A stretch of DNA of 64,000 nucleotides from Paramacrobiotus metropolitanus. Taxonomy: Eukaryota > Tardigrada > Eutardigrada > Parachela > Macrobiotidae. A model generated the notes under the pieces. It did no database searches. It was not told where the DNA came from and saw only the letters and a program-made list of their open reading frames with translations. Shown here piece by piece: positions 18,291 through 31,700 of this stretch (positions are counted from its first letter, which is position 1; every line of letters starts with the position of its first letter). Where the stretch lies: the NCBI RefSeq assembly GCF_019649055.1, contig NW_026570221.1:2356001-2420000 (forward strand), in the 5' to 3' direction. Position numbers and translations under genes: made by a program.

Positions 18291-20105
18291 GTAAGTTCTT
18301 GTATGTGTGGTTTTCCTTGACTTACGTACGAGTACTACTCGTAGAGGGCGAGATTTTCGGAAACCATATGGTTAAATGCGTATTCCTGATATGCATGGTA
18401 AACGGATTTTTTTAGTACGTGCGCAAATTGGTGTAGGTCTGGTAATGCTTGCAAGCGCACGCTAGAAATTACTGAAATAAGCTGCACATGGCCCCGTTAA
18501 CAATGCATCAGTGTTGGAGTCATACTGAGTAATGAACGATGTGTCATTAGAGTAAAGATGAGAACTAAAATGCCGATCGCTATGTCTGATTACACAGTAA
18601 CGGTACCAACTTCCATGCAGAGACTTAACCAGGTAAGTAGAGATACCCGGTTAAAAAGTTTGTATAACTGCGATTCTCTTTCCGGTGCTGTTTGCAGTTA
18701 TTTGGCATGTAGACGTTGACGGTTGCGTAACTAGCGTTTTCTTTTATCTTTAGGCAGCAAACCCAACACTTAACCCAAGATAAACTTGTTCGAAGAATTG
18801 TCCTTTGTTTTTAAATAATGCTCTAATTTTCATGTCCAGCTCCACGTTTATAGAGAATTCTTATGCAAGACTCTGCTGATGATGTTTCGCTTTACTGGAG
18901 GAAACCGTTTTGATGACATGGCAAGGCGCACCCGTTTTCGGCATCCCCCAGCCTGCTATGATGCACTCGCTAAGTGCATGCTAATTGGATGGGATTTGCC
19001 GAAGAGACCGGTGCACCTGAAGTTTTTATGGCTTTGCTATTTTCTGCATGAATCCATTGCTTATTTTCTCTTGGTCAGGACTTCCATCAACAACAACTAG
19101 CGTAACTGTTAGTGCAAAATACTGTCACAGAACTTCACCCAGCAGTAAATAAGAAGAGAAACCGACCTATAACAATTAATCTTAAAATGATTTTTTATCT
19201 CTTCTACGGGTGCAACATTAAAAAAAAAAACGCTGATTCGATTGTCATTTAATTGCCGTGTGTTAATTTACACATACGCGACATTTGTTTGGTACTATTA
19301 CGAGGAATTTATTGAGAACGAAGCCCGCAAAATTAGAGTTTTTCATGCGACTGCGATGTCTAATAGAATCTATCACGAAGATCAAAATTACAACGTATAT
19401 CTTCAAATTACATCGTATAAAGGTGTTCACAAAACAATTACTTAATTAATTGCAAATTTTTTATTGTTTTCTTTCTTTTTTTACCAAGCAAGTTTGGTAG
19501 ATGCACGAGAGGAACATATTTATCAAAATTTTCAAGTGAAGCACAATACGCAAATGATGCCCAACGTACAGTACATGTAAACAAGTTGCACCGAAATCAG
19601 CCCGAAAAATGTCCACTAGTTATATTTCATAAGTTATCATGTCCACCTTAATGTTCTTACAGAATTCCTAATATTAAAGATATTAATGATGTTAAAGATA
19701 TTCCGCTTTACGTGAGAGATGCGTATACTGGGACTACTGGCTACCTCTGCACGACACGGCAACGCATAAGTACCCATTTATTTGAGCATGCCCCAGCCGG
19801 CAAGCAGACACTGGCTGATTGTCTGTTGGTTGGACGGGATTTGCCGAAGAATGTACTGTACTTAGCGCGCTTGGGTTTACCTATATGCCTTGGAATCGGG
19901 CTTGGATTATAAATCTGTGTTGGTCCGCTGCTTCACTGAACATTTTTCTTTGTGTGCTTGTTGTCTGGACAGGCGACTTGAAACAACAAACGCGGCAGGG
20001 ATTCGGATTACAATGCGTCATGCGTCAACTACACACAGCGGTAAAAATAATAGAAAAAGCTTTTAGGATTATATTTATCTTGACGCATTCCCGGCACTAA
20101 TTTAT
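18291..20105 (+). pseudogene. Two fragments of unidentified recurrent protein (family 'GWDLPK')
   Basis: The frame at 18879-19097 reads GGNRFDDMARRTRF, then an ALAKCMLIGWDLPK segment, then a hydrophobic run FLWLCYFLHESIAYFLLV. A second, shorter relative at 19712-19909 contains LADCLLVGRDLPKNV. Related fragments lie at about 22460-22570, 25930-26100, 43930-44180 and 61790-61960. The repeated conservation of (A/C)xxxLAxC(M/L)LxGWDLPK suggests an old coding exon. I do not recognise it. Frames are broken between copies. Confidence 0.35.
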
Positions 20106-21540
20106 AACTCTAATAGGGAATTTATTCTAAAACCAAAGCCTGCGGAAGTGCGCCATGCCACACTGATTACGCTTCTTCCCGCCAGATATTGGTGTTATTA
20201 ATTTACCGCGTGAATCATTTGCCCTCAATTACTCTATTGTATTTAATACACGAATTTATATTATAACTTTGCACATATACCATGGATTTTAAAACGGGTG
20301 GCTACAACGTACAAGATAAGAAGACATTGTCTGGAGTGTATATGCATTTGGCACCGCTTTAAATATACGTACGGCACAATCATGCAACTACTCGTAGTTC
20401 CTGTTCGTACCCGCAATACGTCAATAACGACATCGCCCCTGATATAGTACCTACAGTACTACAACTTCAATATAACATAAAACTATTTTATGTATAGTCT
20501 AGCAATGTTTTTGTTAGTAATATGGTGCACCAAGTCGTTAGTTACATAACTCTACGTTCTGACATACACTAATACAACATATCAGGGTAAAGATTAAACG
20601 CCGAACTCCGCGCTTAATTTAAGAATAGCCGAACGAAGCAGAATAGATGCAGCGACGCGTGCGGATACCGCCGGGAAAGCAGCATGCAGCCGAAATTTCG
20701 CGGACTAGACCAGGGCACTGCTGCCCACTGTTGCACGCTACAATTCGGGCAACGTGCACAGCAGTGCCGTCGTCCAGTCGTGCAGGATAACAGGAATTAA
20801 GCGATGGCGATAGCGGCCTGTAGGGCGTCAATGCCGGGTTATATAATCCTGAATTTCGCAAAAATATATTCTCACTAATTTTAAAGAATCACACATAGTG
20901 GAAATGGACGACAACTTTGTATTGTGCCCCGGCTGACGGTAAATACTCCACGATCGACAGAATCAGTGAATCCCAACAACTGGAAAATGCGCAGTTGCCA
21001 TGACGTTTAATGCGTGCGATTATGCGAGTATTACATGTACGTACTTGATGTACGATGTAAAACGTAGGATAGGGCTAAATGGTCGCATAGCCCCATACCC
21101 AGCATTCTGTACGTAAGCGGAGCAGTGCACTTGTACGACACGGATATTTTAAACTCATGGTCAGTCGTACAGCGCACTGCGCTGCATGCGTACTGAACGT
21201 GGAGATGTTGGGTATGCGACCGTTTCGTCCTGAGCTGTGCGACTCAGATAAACGTTCACAAGAAAAATAAATGCCCTACTGATCATCGCGTTAGCGATGG
21301 GCCAACCAAAACGTTTCCGTAGATTGCAACGTGCGGCTTATAATAATAATTATAATTGTTATAGCACCGTATTAGTTGAAACCTACTGGATCGACCCGTC
21401 AGATTCAGTACAAAGGTCACCATTGCACAGTTAAATGACCTGCGATACAGTCACATCGCTTTGCCAAGTCGCTGCATTGTCCCATGGTTCTGTTAATCTG
21501 TGTACTGAGAAATTCCGGCTGCGCAGATTACCGACAGGTA
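20106..21540 (+). repeat. Copy of dispersed repeat 'S1'
   Basis: Shares the S1 signposts (CATGGATTTTAAAACGGGTGG near 20280, GACTAGACCAGGGCAC near 20703, CCAACCAAAACGTTTCCGT near 21303). About 21065-21230 is extra sequence absent from other copies. Confidence 0.55.
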
Positions 21541-21554
21541 TCCATGGATCTAAA

Positions 21555-21700
21555 CGTACGATGTGTGGAAGGTCAAGAAAAAGTCACCAGAATACGCTAA
21601 GGGCTCGGGAGCGCCAGGAGTAACTTCGGGCAGCGGGGGATCGTCATAAAACAACACAGGGCGGAAGTATCCTTTCATTGTGACCGAACATAACTGCATT
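21555..21700 (-). pseudogene. N-terminal scrap of the GPCR family
   Basis: With one frameshift the minus strand reads YDDPPLPEVTPGAPEPLAYS followed by GDFFL. This matches the ectodomains of the copies at 660-800 and 15190-15284. The rest of the receptor is absent. The sequence jumps into S1 at about 21540. Confidence 0.5.
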
Positions 21701-23640
21701 GATTAGGGATAATAATAATCAATTCCGAAACAGAAATAGTATAATTTATGTGGATTACAGCATGTAATCCAGAAAATCTGTTCAATAATTTGATAAGATG
21801 CATTCATTGGAAAGTTGGATGTACTATAGTTAGCTGATTAGCAAAAATTGTACACTACATAATGTACAACAGTACAAGGTACACAAGGGAATCCAACTGG
21901 CGTAAATAATACTTTTATAATTCTATTAGCGTTTCTAGTTGTAGGCAAACATTATCACGCTCTCCTGCTGCATTTCCTGGTGGTATTAGATCCTTTAAAT
22001 AAACTGCACACGGCCTGATAAACTGTACATCCACGGCGGCGGAACATCGTGGGAAAAAGTTTATCACACACTGGTATACCACACCATCCGATTTACTAGC
22101 ACGACGAACGATAATGCGGAGAAAACAATCTCCACACCGATCACTGTATCTGATTACACTGTAGGGATTACGATTTTTTTATAGACGCTTAGTTAACGAG
22201 TTCATTTAGCTGTGTCCTTTTTGTTGGTCCTGCTTGGAATTTTACCATTTATTTAGGACATGGGCGGTGATGTTCTCTAGATCTGGTGCTTGTTCCAGTA
22301 ATGTAACAGGCAGTGTAACGTATAATGTAACGACACTTACTGCATAAAATGTCCATTTGATAAATTTCCTAAACCAGATATAATGCCCTCTTAATGTTCT
22401 TACAAATTTCTTAGTAATGATGTTAAAACGAATCCTTTTTACCGGAGAAAAACATATTGGCTGCCTCTGCGCGAACGGTTACGCATAAGTACCCACATAT
22501 TTCAGCATGCCCCAACCGGCTAACAGACACTGGCTGAATGTCTGTTGGATGGATGGGATTTGCCGAAAATTTAAATAGTGTACTTCAATGTTGCGCTAGT
22601 ATTTTTTTGGCCTTTCAGTGGATTATTAATCTGTGTTCGTATGTTGCTTCACTGGTTATTTTTTTGTCTGATCAGTTGTCTGGATAGACTTGCCCTTACA
22701 TCAGCGAGAGCAGCTCTGAGTTCAACACGTCATGCGTAAACTGTGCACAGCGGCAAGAAGACACATTCGCCAGTGATATTTCGCCAGCGTGTAAAATATT
22801 TGCCAGGATATGTAACACCCGAAGGATGACTTTACTGAAAGAATAACTGAAGGAGAATTAATTTCGATTTTCTCAATTTATCACGAATGCGCAGGCTGCC
22901 GCAGTTTCGGAGGCTGCCGCAGTTTCGCAGGCTGCCGCAGTTTTCAGCCTGTGTTGATCTGATATTCCAGGGTCTCCCCCCCATAACATAAAAAATAAAC
23001 ATGTATCCATGCAACACTGGCCCACTTGTGCATTAATGCCCCAACGACTAATAAAATAAATTTTTCCGAATTTTTCTCGTGGTCGCGAACGAATATGCGG
23101 CAATATTTTGTATTCTTTAAAAAGGAATTTATTTTTAGAGCGATGCCTGCGGAGGTAATGCTTTTCTCCGCACTTAGCATGTTATTGTACGGCGTAAAAT
23201 ATTATCCAACAAGAAGAAAAGAAATGCAGTTGGCTTACTAAACGAGTTATACCCGCAAATAAATTGTTTTGCTACAAGGCTGATGTTTTTAGGCGCAACA
23301 TCTAAGCACACTACCTGGCAATATTGATCAGTCATCAGCAAAATAGCAATTTAGTCGACAGGATGTAGTCGATAGGCTGTAATCGATAGGCTGGCACAGG
23401 TACCGTCAGCGATGTTCGCGACCACCGTGTCGCATTTCCCCACCATATCAGAAAGTTACTCGCCGACCGCTGCGTTGTTATACAACGACTGGACTCTTTA
23501 GTCTTGAAGTCTTGCGTCTCTTGACCGAGGTACTGTACTCTGCACACTAAAATTAATGACTACCGGCGATCGCGCCATTACGAAGCTGTTTTTCTTTCAT
23601 TACAGTATCTTCTGCATACATTTTTTACGTACTTTTGCAT
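21701..23640. repeat. Repeat blocks following the GPCR scrap (no gene)
   Basis: Contains a copy of the ACCGATCGCT block (about 21940-22170), an uninterrupted host stretch (22230-22400) corresponding to the flanks of the retroelement at 1428, and a 'GWDLPK' remnant near 22460-22570. A 17-bp unit (AGGCTGCCGCAGTTTCG) is repeated three times at about 22887-22937. About 23030-23350 is paralogous to 29350-29640 and 47200-47400. Confidence 0.45.
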
Positions 23641-23995
23641 ACATTTGCATACAGGATGCTGAATCAACCGTTTGTTTTTTTGGTTCTTCGTTCGCTAATA
23701 GTTCTTCCTATTACGATGAAATGGTTATATAGCGTAAGTTGTACAAAGAATTTATCGTCTATTATGATACATCGTCTGTGCATACTTCTACTGTTTTACT
23801 TTTTAGTACGACCGTTTTCTATGGTAATTTTGTTGTCTGTGGACGAAAAAGAATAATCATTGAGAAACCAACGAATCGATCCCACTGAAATATCCGTGTA
23901 TTTCATCCGAATGGAAACTACCCAAATGCAACGTTGATGGTAGCCGTTCAGCAGGAGGATCTTCTGGGTCATTTTATCCTCGTAAAAACTGTACG
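23641..23995 (+). pseudogene. Fragment of recurrent protein family 'QMK', broken
   Basis: Forward-strand pieces RVFHPNGNYPNATLMVAV-like and LLGHFILVKTVRP (with frame changes) align with the copies at 47760-47960 and 30080-30245. It starts with a hydrophobic run (about 23680-23850) that could be a relic membrane segment. Unidentified family. Confidence 0.35.
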
Positions 23996-24169
23996 TCCCG
24001 TTAAGCAGAGGATCGGCAGGGTACCAAACAAAATCCGGACAGGCGATACCGGAAACAGCAAGGCGTGCAACGCATGATAAAAAAAACAGTGGTAGCCAAG
24101 AACGAGATAACATGCATAAAAGCAAGGAAATTATAATAATATTTATCATTGCGTACCCCTTGCCGGAGC

Positions 24170-26230
24170 GATAGAGTACATGTATACCTGACAACATAAC
24201 TATCTAAAAGGATTAAAATTGTTAGAAAAGTTACTACAAAATTGTTCGTTTTCGCGCATTTCCAAGCACCTTCCTGCACCGCTTTACGACGCTGTGTAGC
24301 CAAATGAGCTGCAGTAATTACTGTCATAAATAATAATCAGATTTTTATTAAAAAGTCTGGTAACAAATTTATAAAAAAAATCATGTTTTTCTTGTTGTAA
24401 CAAAAAAATTGCACTTTTGAGATTTAATCTTTGGACGGCCCAGGATGCGCTTAGCGGGCACTTGCGCGAACCGTATTCGGTCACCTTTAGTTTTGATAGT
24501 AGAATAGTAATGTTAATTTGCAGGCGTTCCAAAGCAAATTTTCTCTAAAAATTTTCTGTGTTAGTTTGTTTACATATCAAGAATTCAGTACCGCATTTGA
24601 ATTTTGCCAAAATCCGAATTTTGCCGAAATCATTAGCACACTGGTGAAGGTTAAGAATCAATTTCTCATCAATATGCGGCGTATTTTTTATCTAGATAGC
24701 TACTATCCAACTGTCAAGTGCATGGTATTGTTAGCCGTACAAATGAGATCCGTAGTGAAGATGTACATCTCATTGGTGCTAGTTCACCCGGAAACATCTG
24801 AATGTGTACTTGTACGAAATGACCAGTTCTAACGTGAATTTTCTAGACTTCTGAGATGGTCTGAATGTTCTGAAATCATTCTTGCTCTTGCCCTTGCCCT
24901 TGCTCTTTCCCAATAACTTTTCAGCTGATTAAAAATGTTTGTGCACTTTGACAATCGCGCTGGTATCGGTTAACATGTTCGCAATTGCATAACTGACTTT
25001 TGGGTAATTCGCTTACTCTAACATCACCGACGGTCACCGACGAACCATCAAACCTCGTTTTATCGTGATACGGGTGTGTAACCCACTCCACTAGTGGCAG
25101 CTTAGAAGTTGCCGTTGCAGTATTTATTCAGCGGAAACATGCACCGGCCGGATAGTGTATGCGTACGTAGAGGCGGTACTTCCGGTTGCGCTGTGAATCG
25201 GTGTCGTATCGCGTATTGATCCATGGAAATTTCACCAAAAGTAGGTGCAGCAGTAGACCGCAATCAGCCGGAAACAATTCGAATAAAAACTAATTTACAG
25301 AAATATTAAAATTTAAAATTTTTTCAATCTTTTATTTCCATAAAACAGTTTTTATTATATCGATACAATAACTTTAAAGTTACATCTTCAGTGAAAAATT
25401 GAGCAAAACGCAAAAAATTGCGTAACGCATTTGTGGAATCTGACTGGTACGCACAAGAATTTTGTCGGTAAAGGTGTACGTAATTCCGTGGTGTACAGAT
25501 AGCGTTGTCATGCATGCTGTCTGGTGGTGCTTTATGTTGGCGCTCCCGTAAACAATTTGCACACTGCGTGCTGCACGATACGTCCATGACGCCGCGACGC
25601 CGGCGGAAGTGGTGTACCACATTAGCCAGTTTAATACAGTAGTATGTACTATGAAGTACGATAAGTGGGAAGAAAATATTTACCCCACCGATCGCTGTGT
25701 GCGATTACACATTTGCGAACTTTCGTGCATCGGACTTAAATAACTAATTAAACAGTTTATTTAGCTGCTGCTTTAGTTGTTGGTGCATTTTGTAATTATT
25801 AGGCATGTACAGTGACGACAGTATCGTTTTCTGTTGGGTATATGCGTGGCTATAAGCGAAGCTAACCTAACCTATGGATGGCGGGAAAACTGCTCGTTTT
25901 TCAGATACATAATTCTTTAGCTTTTAAGCCCAGCGCAACGTTATTACGGAATTCTTAGGCACAGTGCTGCGGACGATATTTTGGGGACATGGCAAGTTTT
26001 CGGCATGCCCCAGCCTGCGATCATGCACTCGTTAAGAACATGTTAGTTGGGTGGGATTTGCCGACATATGTGTGCACTTAGATTTTTTATGCTGACGCTC
26101 ATTGCTGTATAAATCCACTAGTTCGCTGCTTATTTTTTCTTTGACGGGACTTGTATCGACTAAGGCGTACACTCCTGTCAGAAATTGAAAATGACCGCAA
26201 CGATAAAAATCCAAAAACAATCAAACTAAT
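24170..26230. repeat. Repeat blocks, including a 24700-25120 segment with an inverted relative in the 9-kb element
   Basis: About 24170-24560 is the GCGCATTTCCAA/GGATGCGC block. About 24715-25120 matches, in reverse orientation, 54980-55370; both carry a (GGGCAA)n-type run (CTTGCCCTTGCCCTTGCTCT here) and GTGGGTTACACACCCG or its complement. About 25440-25710 is a copy of the ACCGATCGCT block, and 25930-26100 holds a 'GWDLPK' fragment. No intact gene. Confidence 0.5.
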
Positions 26231-27060
26231 TTTTTTATTTCTTTTAAGGTGGCAATCGTGAATAAAAAAAAATTTTAACAGTTATTCAATTGTCATAAAA
26301 AATTGTCATATGTCAAATGATACATCTGCAACCTTATTATTTTTATAATAATTACTGGGAATTCAGTGTGAAAACCAGACCCGTAAAACCTGAGTTTTTT
26401 AGCGCATAGAGTAGGATGTCAAACAGCATCCATTAATAAGATCTAAATCACAGATCATGAATTTCTAAAGTTATAAGGTGCTTACAAAGAAAATGCTTAT
26501 TTACTCGTAAATCGTTTATCATTTCATTCTTCTTTTACCAAACAGATGCATTGACATTTATAAGATGTACGATGAAAGTAAAAGCAAACCGTATCTAACC
26601 ATCTATTTAAAAGGAATTTATTGTTAATAAATTTCTAAGTTAAACGCGTTAATGCTGCTAAATTTAGGGAATATGTAAAAGGACCAAAGTGCTGCAGCGC
26701 AGAGACAGGTTGGTATAATTACTTTTGAGAGCGATATCTGCGCTTATCTGGACGATCAGCATCTTATGATTTTGCCTTTAAGTTTCCTAGCGTAGCAAAC
26801 AGGCAGAAAAGGTCTTACCATCACGTTCACGAGTATCACGAGCCACGGCTACCGTGCCATATTACAAAGCCAAGCTGCTTGATTGTTATTCCACCACTGA
26901 ACTCTACACCAAGTTACACTGAATTATATCAGCAGCGACTGCGATAATGGCGAAGAGTTAACTTGCCCAACACTATCGCGCTTAAAATTTTTTAGTACGA
27001 ACAATTATTATTTTACGTTCTTCGTTTCATAATATCTTTTCTTAAGTTCTTCCGATGAAG
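26231..27060. other. Unassigned AT-rich stretch
   Basis: Parallels 44340-45060 at low identity (shared GACTACCGTGCC-type run and TGCTTGATTGTTATT). No gene, RNA or transposon end is seen. Confidence 0.35.
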
Positions 27061-27129
27061 AGACGGTTAGCTAATAAGTTATACTGGAAACGTATATTTA
27101 TGTCGCTTGCGCAAGTTCAGAAGCGATGG

Positions 27130-27440
27130 GTTCTGTGTACCCTTTATACATCGTAATATGGCAAAGCTAACGAATCGATTCCCCACCCATATCCGGCGTA
27201 TATGATTCAACCGTACTGCGACGATCCGGTTGTCAGGTGGATGGTAGCCGTTCAGATGAAGCGTAAACCGGATCATTTTTTCGCCATATATTTCCTCCTA
27301 TAATGCCGCGGATTCCGCGCAGGAACGGCGCATATTTTATGAAAATCTGGAAAGGGCGCCACGGGAGACACAAGCGCAGCCGTAACACAGGATCAGCGGA
27401 AGCCAGTCGTAGCCAAGAACGAGATCGCATGCATTAGACA
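27130..27440 (+). pseudogene. Fragment of recurrent protein family 'QMK'
   Basis: The forward frame gives NESIPHPYPAYMIQPYCDDP, then VVRWMVAVQMKRKPDHFF, then a stop. It continues in other frames to PVVAKNEIACI. It is the clearest copy together with 45160-45420 and 62310-62580. The recurring core (D/N)P-x2-RWMVAVQMK-x-xP-x-HF(I/F) is conserved among copies that differ widely at the DNA level. Function unknown. Confidence 0.4.
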
Positions 27441-27529
27441 GCATCCGAGCTGTGCTTTATTGCGAACTGACTGTTCCGTAACCAATAGGGTAGTTAATAA
27501 TTATACTTTTCTGCATACGCAATTAACTA

Positions 27530-30254
27530 GTAAATATTTTCTAAGTAAGTAAATAATTTTCTAAAATTTTGAAAGTTTTACTGAAAAATGCTCGGATTTT
27601 CGAATCTCGAAGGATCCGAACACGTGGTTACACTGTTTGATGGCACCCTGTAGCCAAATGATTAGTACGCGATACCTGTTTACGTAGGCTTGATAAAATT
27701 CCATTTTTGCGTGTAACATCTGGTAGTAGAGGAATTATGTGCGTTATTTAAGTTTCGAATTTGCAAAAACGCTCATAAATAACAGACCTGCCGACCGAAA
27801 TTCATAATGCGGACCGTACAATGGGCACTTATGGTATGATATCTGCACTTCTTGTTATCGCCACCCTCACCTTATTGTCAAAATCTGATTATTTTGGCCA
27901 GTGATGGTAGTGCCTCGTATTTATCGTTGTTGACTGCTAATACCTCGTATTTATTTTATTCAGCGCTGGTTTCAGTGCAAGAAGTTCCAATTTTTTTCGC
28001 TTTGCTGCATAATTTTTTCACTCTCCCAGTCTCGCTTATTTTATGTGAGCCATGAAATCGTATTACTCATAATAATTTATATGAGAAGTACGTCTCTTCA
28101 ACATGTGCAACGTAACCAAAGTTTACATTGCAGCGGTAGAAGACGCATACTGACCATCATATCGGTAACGTGTACTGTCTACGCCATTGTTATTGGCCAT
28201 GTAATATTCAAAACAGTAACGTTGCCATGGACGATGCCGCAGAAAGCGTGACATCGATTTCCTCGCACATTACACAGGCTTCGGTTTCCGGAATATCTGG
28301 TTCCGATATAGCGTGTTTTTTTATATCTATCCTTGTCTCCCTGAACTGCCAATGCCATTGCAGTACAGTGCGCTTTGTTTTGCCTGGATTGCTACTGAAA
28401 GTGTCTAGAATATTCCTCTGGGGTTACGCAACAACACGGGCTACATGCAATATGTAACAGAAGCACTTGATAAATTCTGACGCATTGCATGCAGTCCGAA
28501 TCGGAGAATTTCAATTAACCGCATACTAATCAACGACAAATTTGTTTCTCGAAATGCAAGCATAATTTATATCTCTAGTAAAAAACTGAGCACAATGCAA
28601 CAAACTGCAGTCTTTTGCTAATGCTTCTCTAGGATTGTAGAAAAATTTAGGATTTTTGTTAGCAGACAAAATTATCTCCTGATCTCGTCTGCACCTCTTT
28701 TTGATAAAAAAATCATCTTCTTGTATGCCTTGGCCTTCGATGTTCAGTGGGCCGTAAGCTCCAAAAGATATATACTAATTTTCCATGGTGTAACATTTGC
28801 CAAAATGTTGTATTGTAAGCAATTCCTGGTAAAATACGGTACATTTTGCATACTGCTTTAAGTAGTGCGCTAAAATGGTTTCAGAAATAAAGTTTAGACA
28901 CGAATGTTTACTGAAAAAGATATTTTTTCATCTGCTCAGTTTGGACCGTTAAAAGCTTGGCTGGACACACGCCTCAAATACAAAAAAAACCGGCATCTGT
29001 GAAAACTGTTTCAGATATTTTGATTGATGGACAATTCGAGAAGAAGATTTTTGAACATTAAATTAAATTTATTTCCGGTTACAACAATCGCTCGGAAGAA
29101 TGCACGTAATGCGCTTGCTTTTGTATGTTTTTTATAAAGCTATGTTTGTGCGCTGCATCGCTGGATGTTTTTCTTAGTTTGATTATTGTCTTGACAGATT
29201 AGACCTTTGTTAACGAATGTTGACCTAACTGGTGAGTAAACTACGTCATGCGTCTACAGTCTGTACTTCGCACAGCAGTACAAAGAGAAACCGGCTTATG
29301 CCTAGTAAGCAGTTTTTTACGAGCAAGTAAATATTTAATTATTTATTACTTTTTTCGTAAAGTGTATTTATGGCCGACGCATATGCGGCACTACTTTTAT
29401 TCTTTGTATAGGAATTTCTTATTTTTGAAAACAAAGCTTGCGTAAGCAATGCTTTTTGCGGACTGGGCATCTTGTTGTACGCTATCCAACAAAAGAAAGA
29501 TAATCACAACAAACTACTAACCAAGTTGCTTATTTTGCTATAAGGCTGATGTTCGTGACTTCCTACACGTTACCAGCCATGTCTGTATGCAGTATCTGGC
29601 CGATCTGATAACAATTGATCAGTCATCAGAAAAATAATGGTCAACTCATTTGGTTGTGTTCGGTGTATTAATTGTAGCAAACAAGCACAAAGGTCTTACA
29701 CTCTTCAACCTTAGCGTATGAACCATCAATGATGTTCGCGACTTCCGTGCCGCATTACCGCGCAATATCAGAAAGTTACTAGCGAACTGCTTGATTGTTA
29801 TGCGCAACTATAGTGCATTTTATCGAGCTACGCTAATTTAAATATGCGTTTATCACCAAGCTAGGTTGCATTACAGTATCTTTTGTTTAAATTTTTTTGT
29901 AGTAAGAAGTATCAATTAATCATTTGCTTCTTTGTTGTTCTTTTATTAAAGTTTCTTCTTATTACAACGAAATAGTTATCTAACATAAGTTATACAAAGA
30001 ACGTTTCGTGCCATATGAAGATATTCAGAAACGTTCGCTGAGTGTACGTTTTTAGTATGCCCGTTTACAAAGGTAATTAATGTATGTGGATGATCACTCA
30101 AAACCTCAGTGTACCCTGGATTACGAAAACGCTAACGAATCCATCCCCGAAACATATCCGGCGTGAATTTCATCTGAATGGAAACTGTCCATATGCCACG
30201 TAGATGGTATTCGTTCAAATGAAGTTATGGACCATATTCCGGGTCGGAAAATTA
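27530..30254. repeat. Uninterrupted repeat blocks (reference for several empty sites)
   Basis: Paralogous to 10430-13860 but without the 752-bp TIR element, the 868-bp TIR element and the LINE fragment. It therefore serves as the empty-site reference for all three. Contains the hydrophobic frame at about 28155-28260, the 29340-29660 block, and a 'QMK' fragment (+) at 30080-30245. No intact gene. Confidence 0.5.
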
Positions 30255-31080
30255 CTTAAACAACTCGCCGCTTACTAAGCACAGTCAGTTTTAGGCATGC
30301 GGAGGCCGTAGCGAAGACAACATCCGGTCTCTCACAGACTGGACTAGGACATTGCTGCGAACATTGCACACTACAATTTGTGCAGAATTCGCAACAATGG
30401 CATTGTACAGTCGTGCAGCGGTGCAATGGAGATGAATTATTCATGACAGTAGCGATCACACCACACACCACGCACACCACACAGTATGCACACAGTATGT
30501 TAGTATGCACACCACGCAGTAAATGATTCTTTGAAAAATCAGACATACCACTTATGCACATACGGCAGCAATAATATTATGCGCCGCCCAACAAAATCTG
30601 CGGCGAAGGTAAACCACTGGAAAAGTGCACGTTGACCAATATTAGCAGGCACGTATACTTTATCTCACCCTGATGTACGATAAGGACAGGCGTCTTCTAG
30701 GGAATAAATTTCGACCCGATTACTTTGACTATCGTAGTAACAATGAACTACTAGTAAACGAGTAAACGTTCTTTCCATTTCCGTAGACTGAAACGGGCAA
30801 CTGTTTGTTATAATTATTACATAAGGCTACTGCAAGATGGAGACCCTGGGTCGGCTAGCCCGGTACCCAGGTCATGGTTGAACAGTCAAATAGCATGCGC
30901 TATTCACGTGATAGGATTCTATTACTTTTCAGTTTTCCTAACCGCTGAATCGTTTTTGTTAATTGAATCATTTTTGTTAATCAGCACGATATCAGCTTCT
31001 CCCAGGGAAAACTTTATTTCATGTATATTACTTTAATAATTATTTGATTTTCCTTGAACAGTGTACTAGGCGGTGAGGTT
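30255..31080 (+). repeat. Copy of dispersed repeat 'S1' with a CA-rich microsatellite
   Basis: S1 signposts are recognisable (CACTACAATTTGTGCA near 30370). A CACACCACGCA-type simple repeat lies at about 30458-30523. The minus-strand frame 30561-30256 is Cys-rich (CCEFCTNCSVQCSQQCP), and other S1 copies share part of it with stops. Confidence 0.45.
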
Positions 31081-31700
31081 TTCTGAAGAGTGGTATGCGT
31101 AAATTTTGTAAGTTTTGATAGATGCGCCACACTTAATCTACTGCGCGAGCGAAAAATTCCCTTCATATCCTGGACGCCGCCGCGTCGGTATGGCCGCGGT
31201 GGGCTGTATGGCATTGTGATGGCGCCAGTTGAAAATTGGCGCGACCACTACGCCATTCAGCCCACGGCGGCTCGATCCACCTATCCCCGTCGATGCCGAG
31301 CCTTCCCATAATGTGCACTTGGCGCGGTGACTACACTCGAATGCCGCTATTGGTCTCCGTTCCATCTGGACTCCCCACGCCGCCTCGAAGTGGCCGTCGA
31401 GTTTTTTGGTTCTGGAAGTCCGACGGCCGCTTCAAGAAGGCACCCCAATACGATGTGTATACACCGTATGCCCTATACATACATGTCCTTAACAACAGTT
31501 CGCGCACCCAGAAGTCAATCGCTGCATTGTAAATAATAATTATTTAGAGACAGTAATTCGTGTTTCGTGTTCCTGTCGGAGTGTAATTTTGTATCTGGAA
31601 GTTTTTGGCTTGCGCAAAAATTCCATGGCTGGGCGTTTTACCTGCGCATAGATAACATCCGGATTTTTTACCTGGGTGGCGAATCCATGTACATATCGGC
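31081..31700 (-). repeat. Repeat copy, homologous to the sequence split by the Harbinger insertion
   Basis: Matches 33838-34124 joined to 38756-39115, that is, the two flanks of the Harbinger element. Minus-strand readings shared by both copies include GGVQD(M/V) near 31170 and 33855 and GCLLE..PEP near 31430 and 34110. This suggests a diverged coding relic. Family not recognised. Confidence 0.45.
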
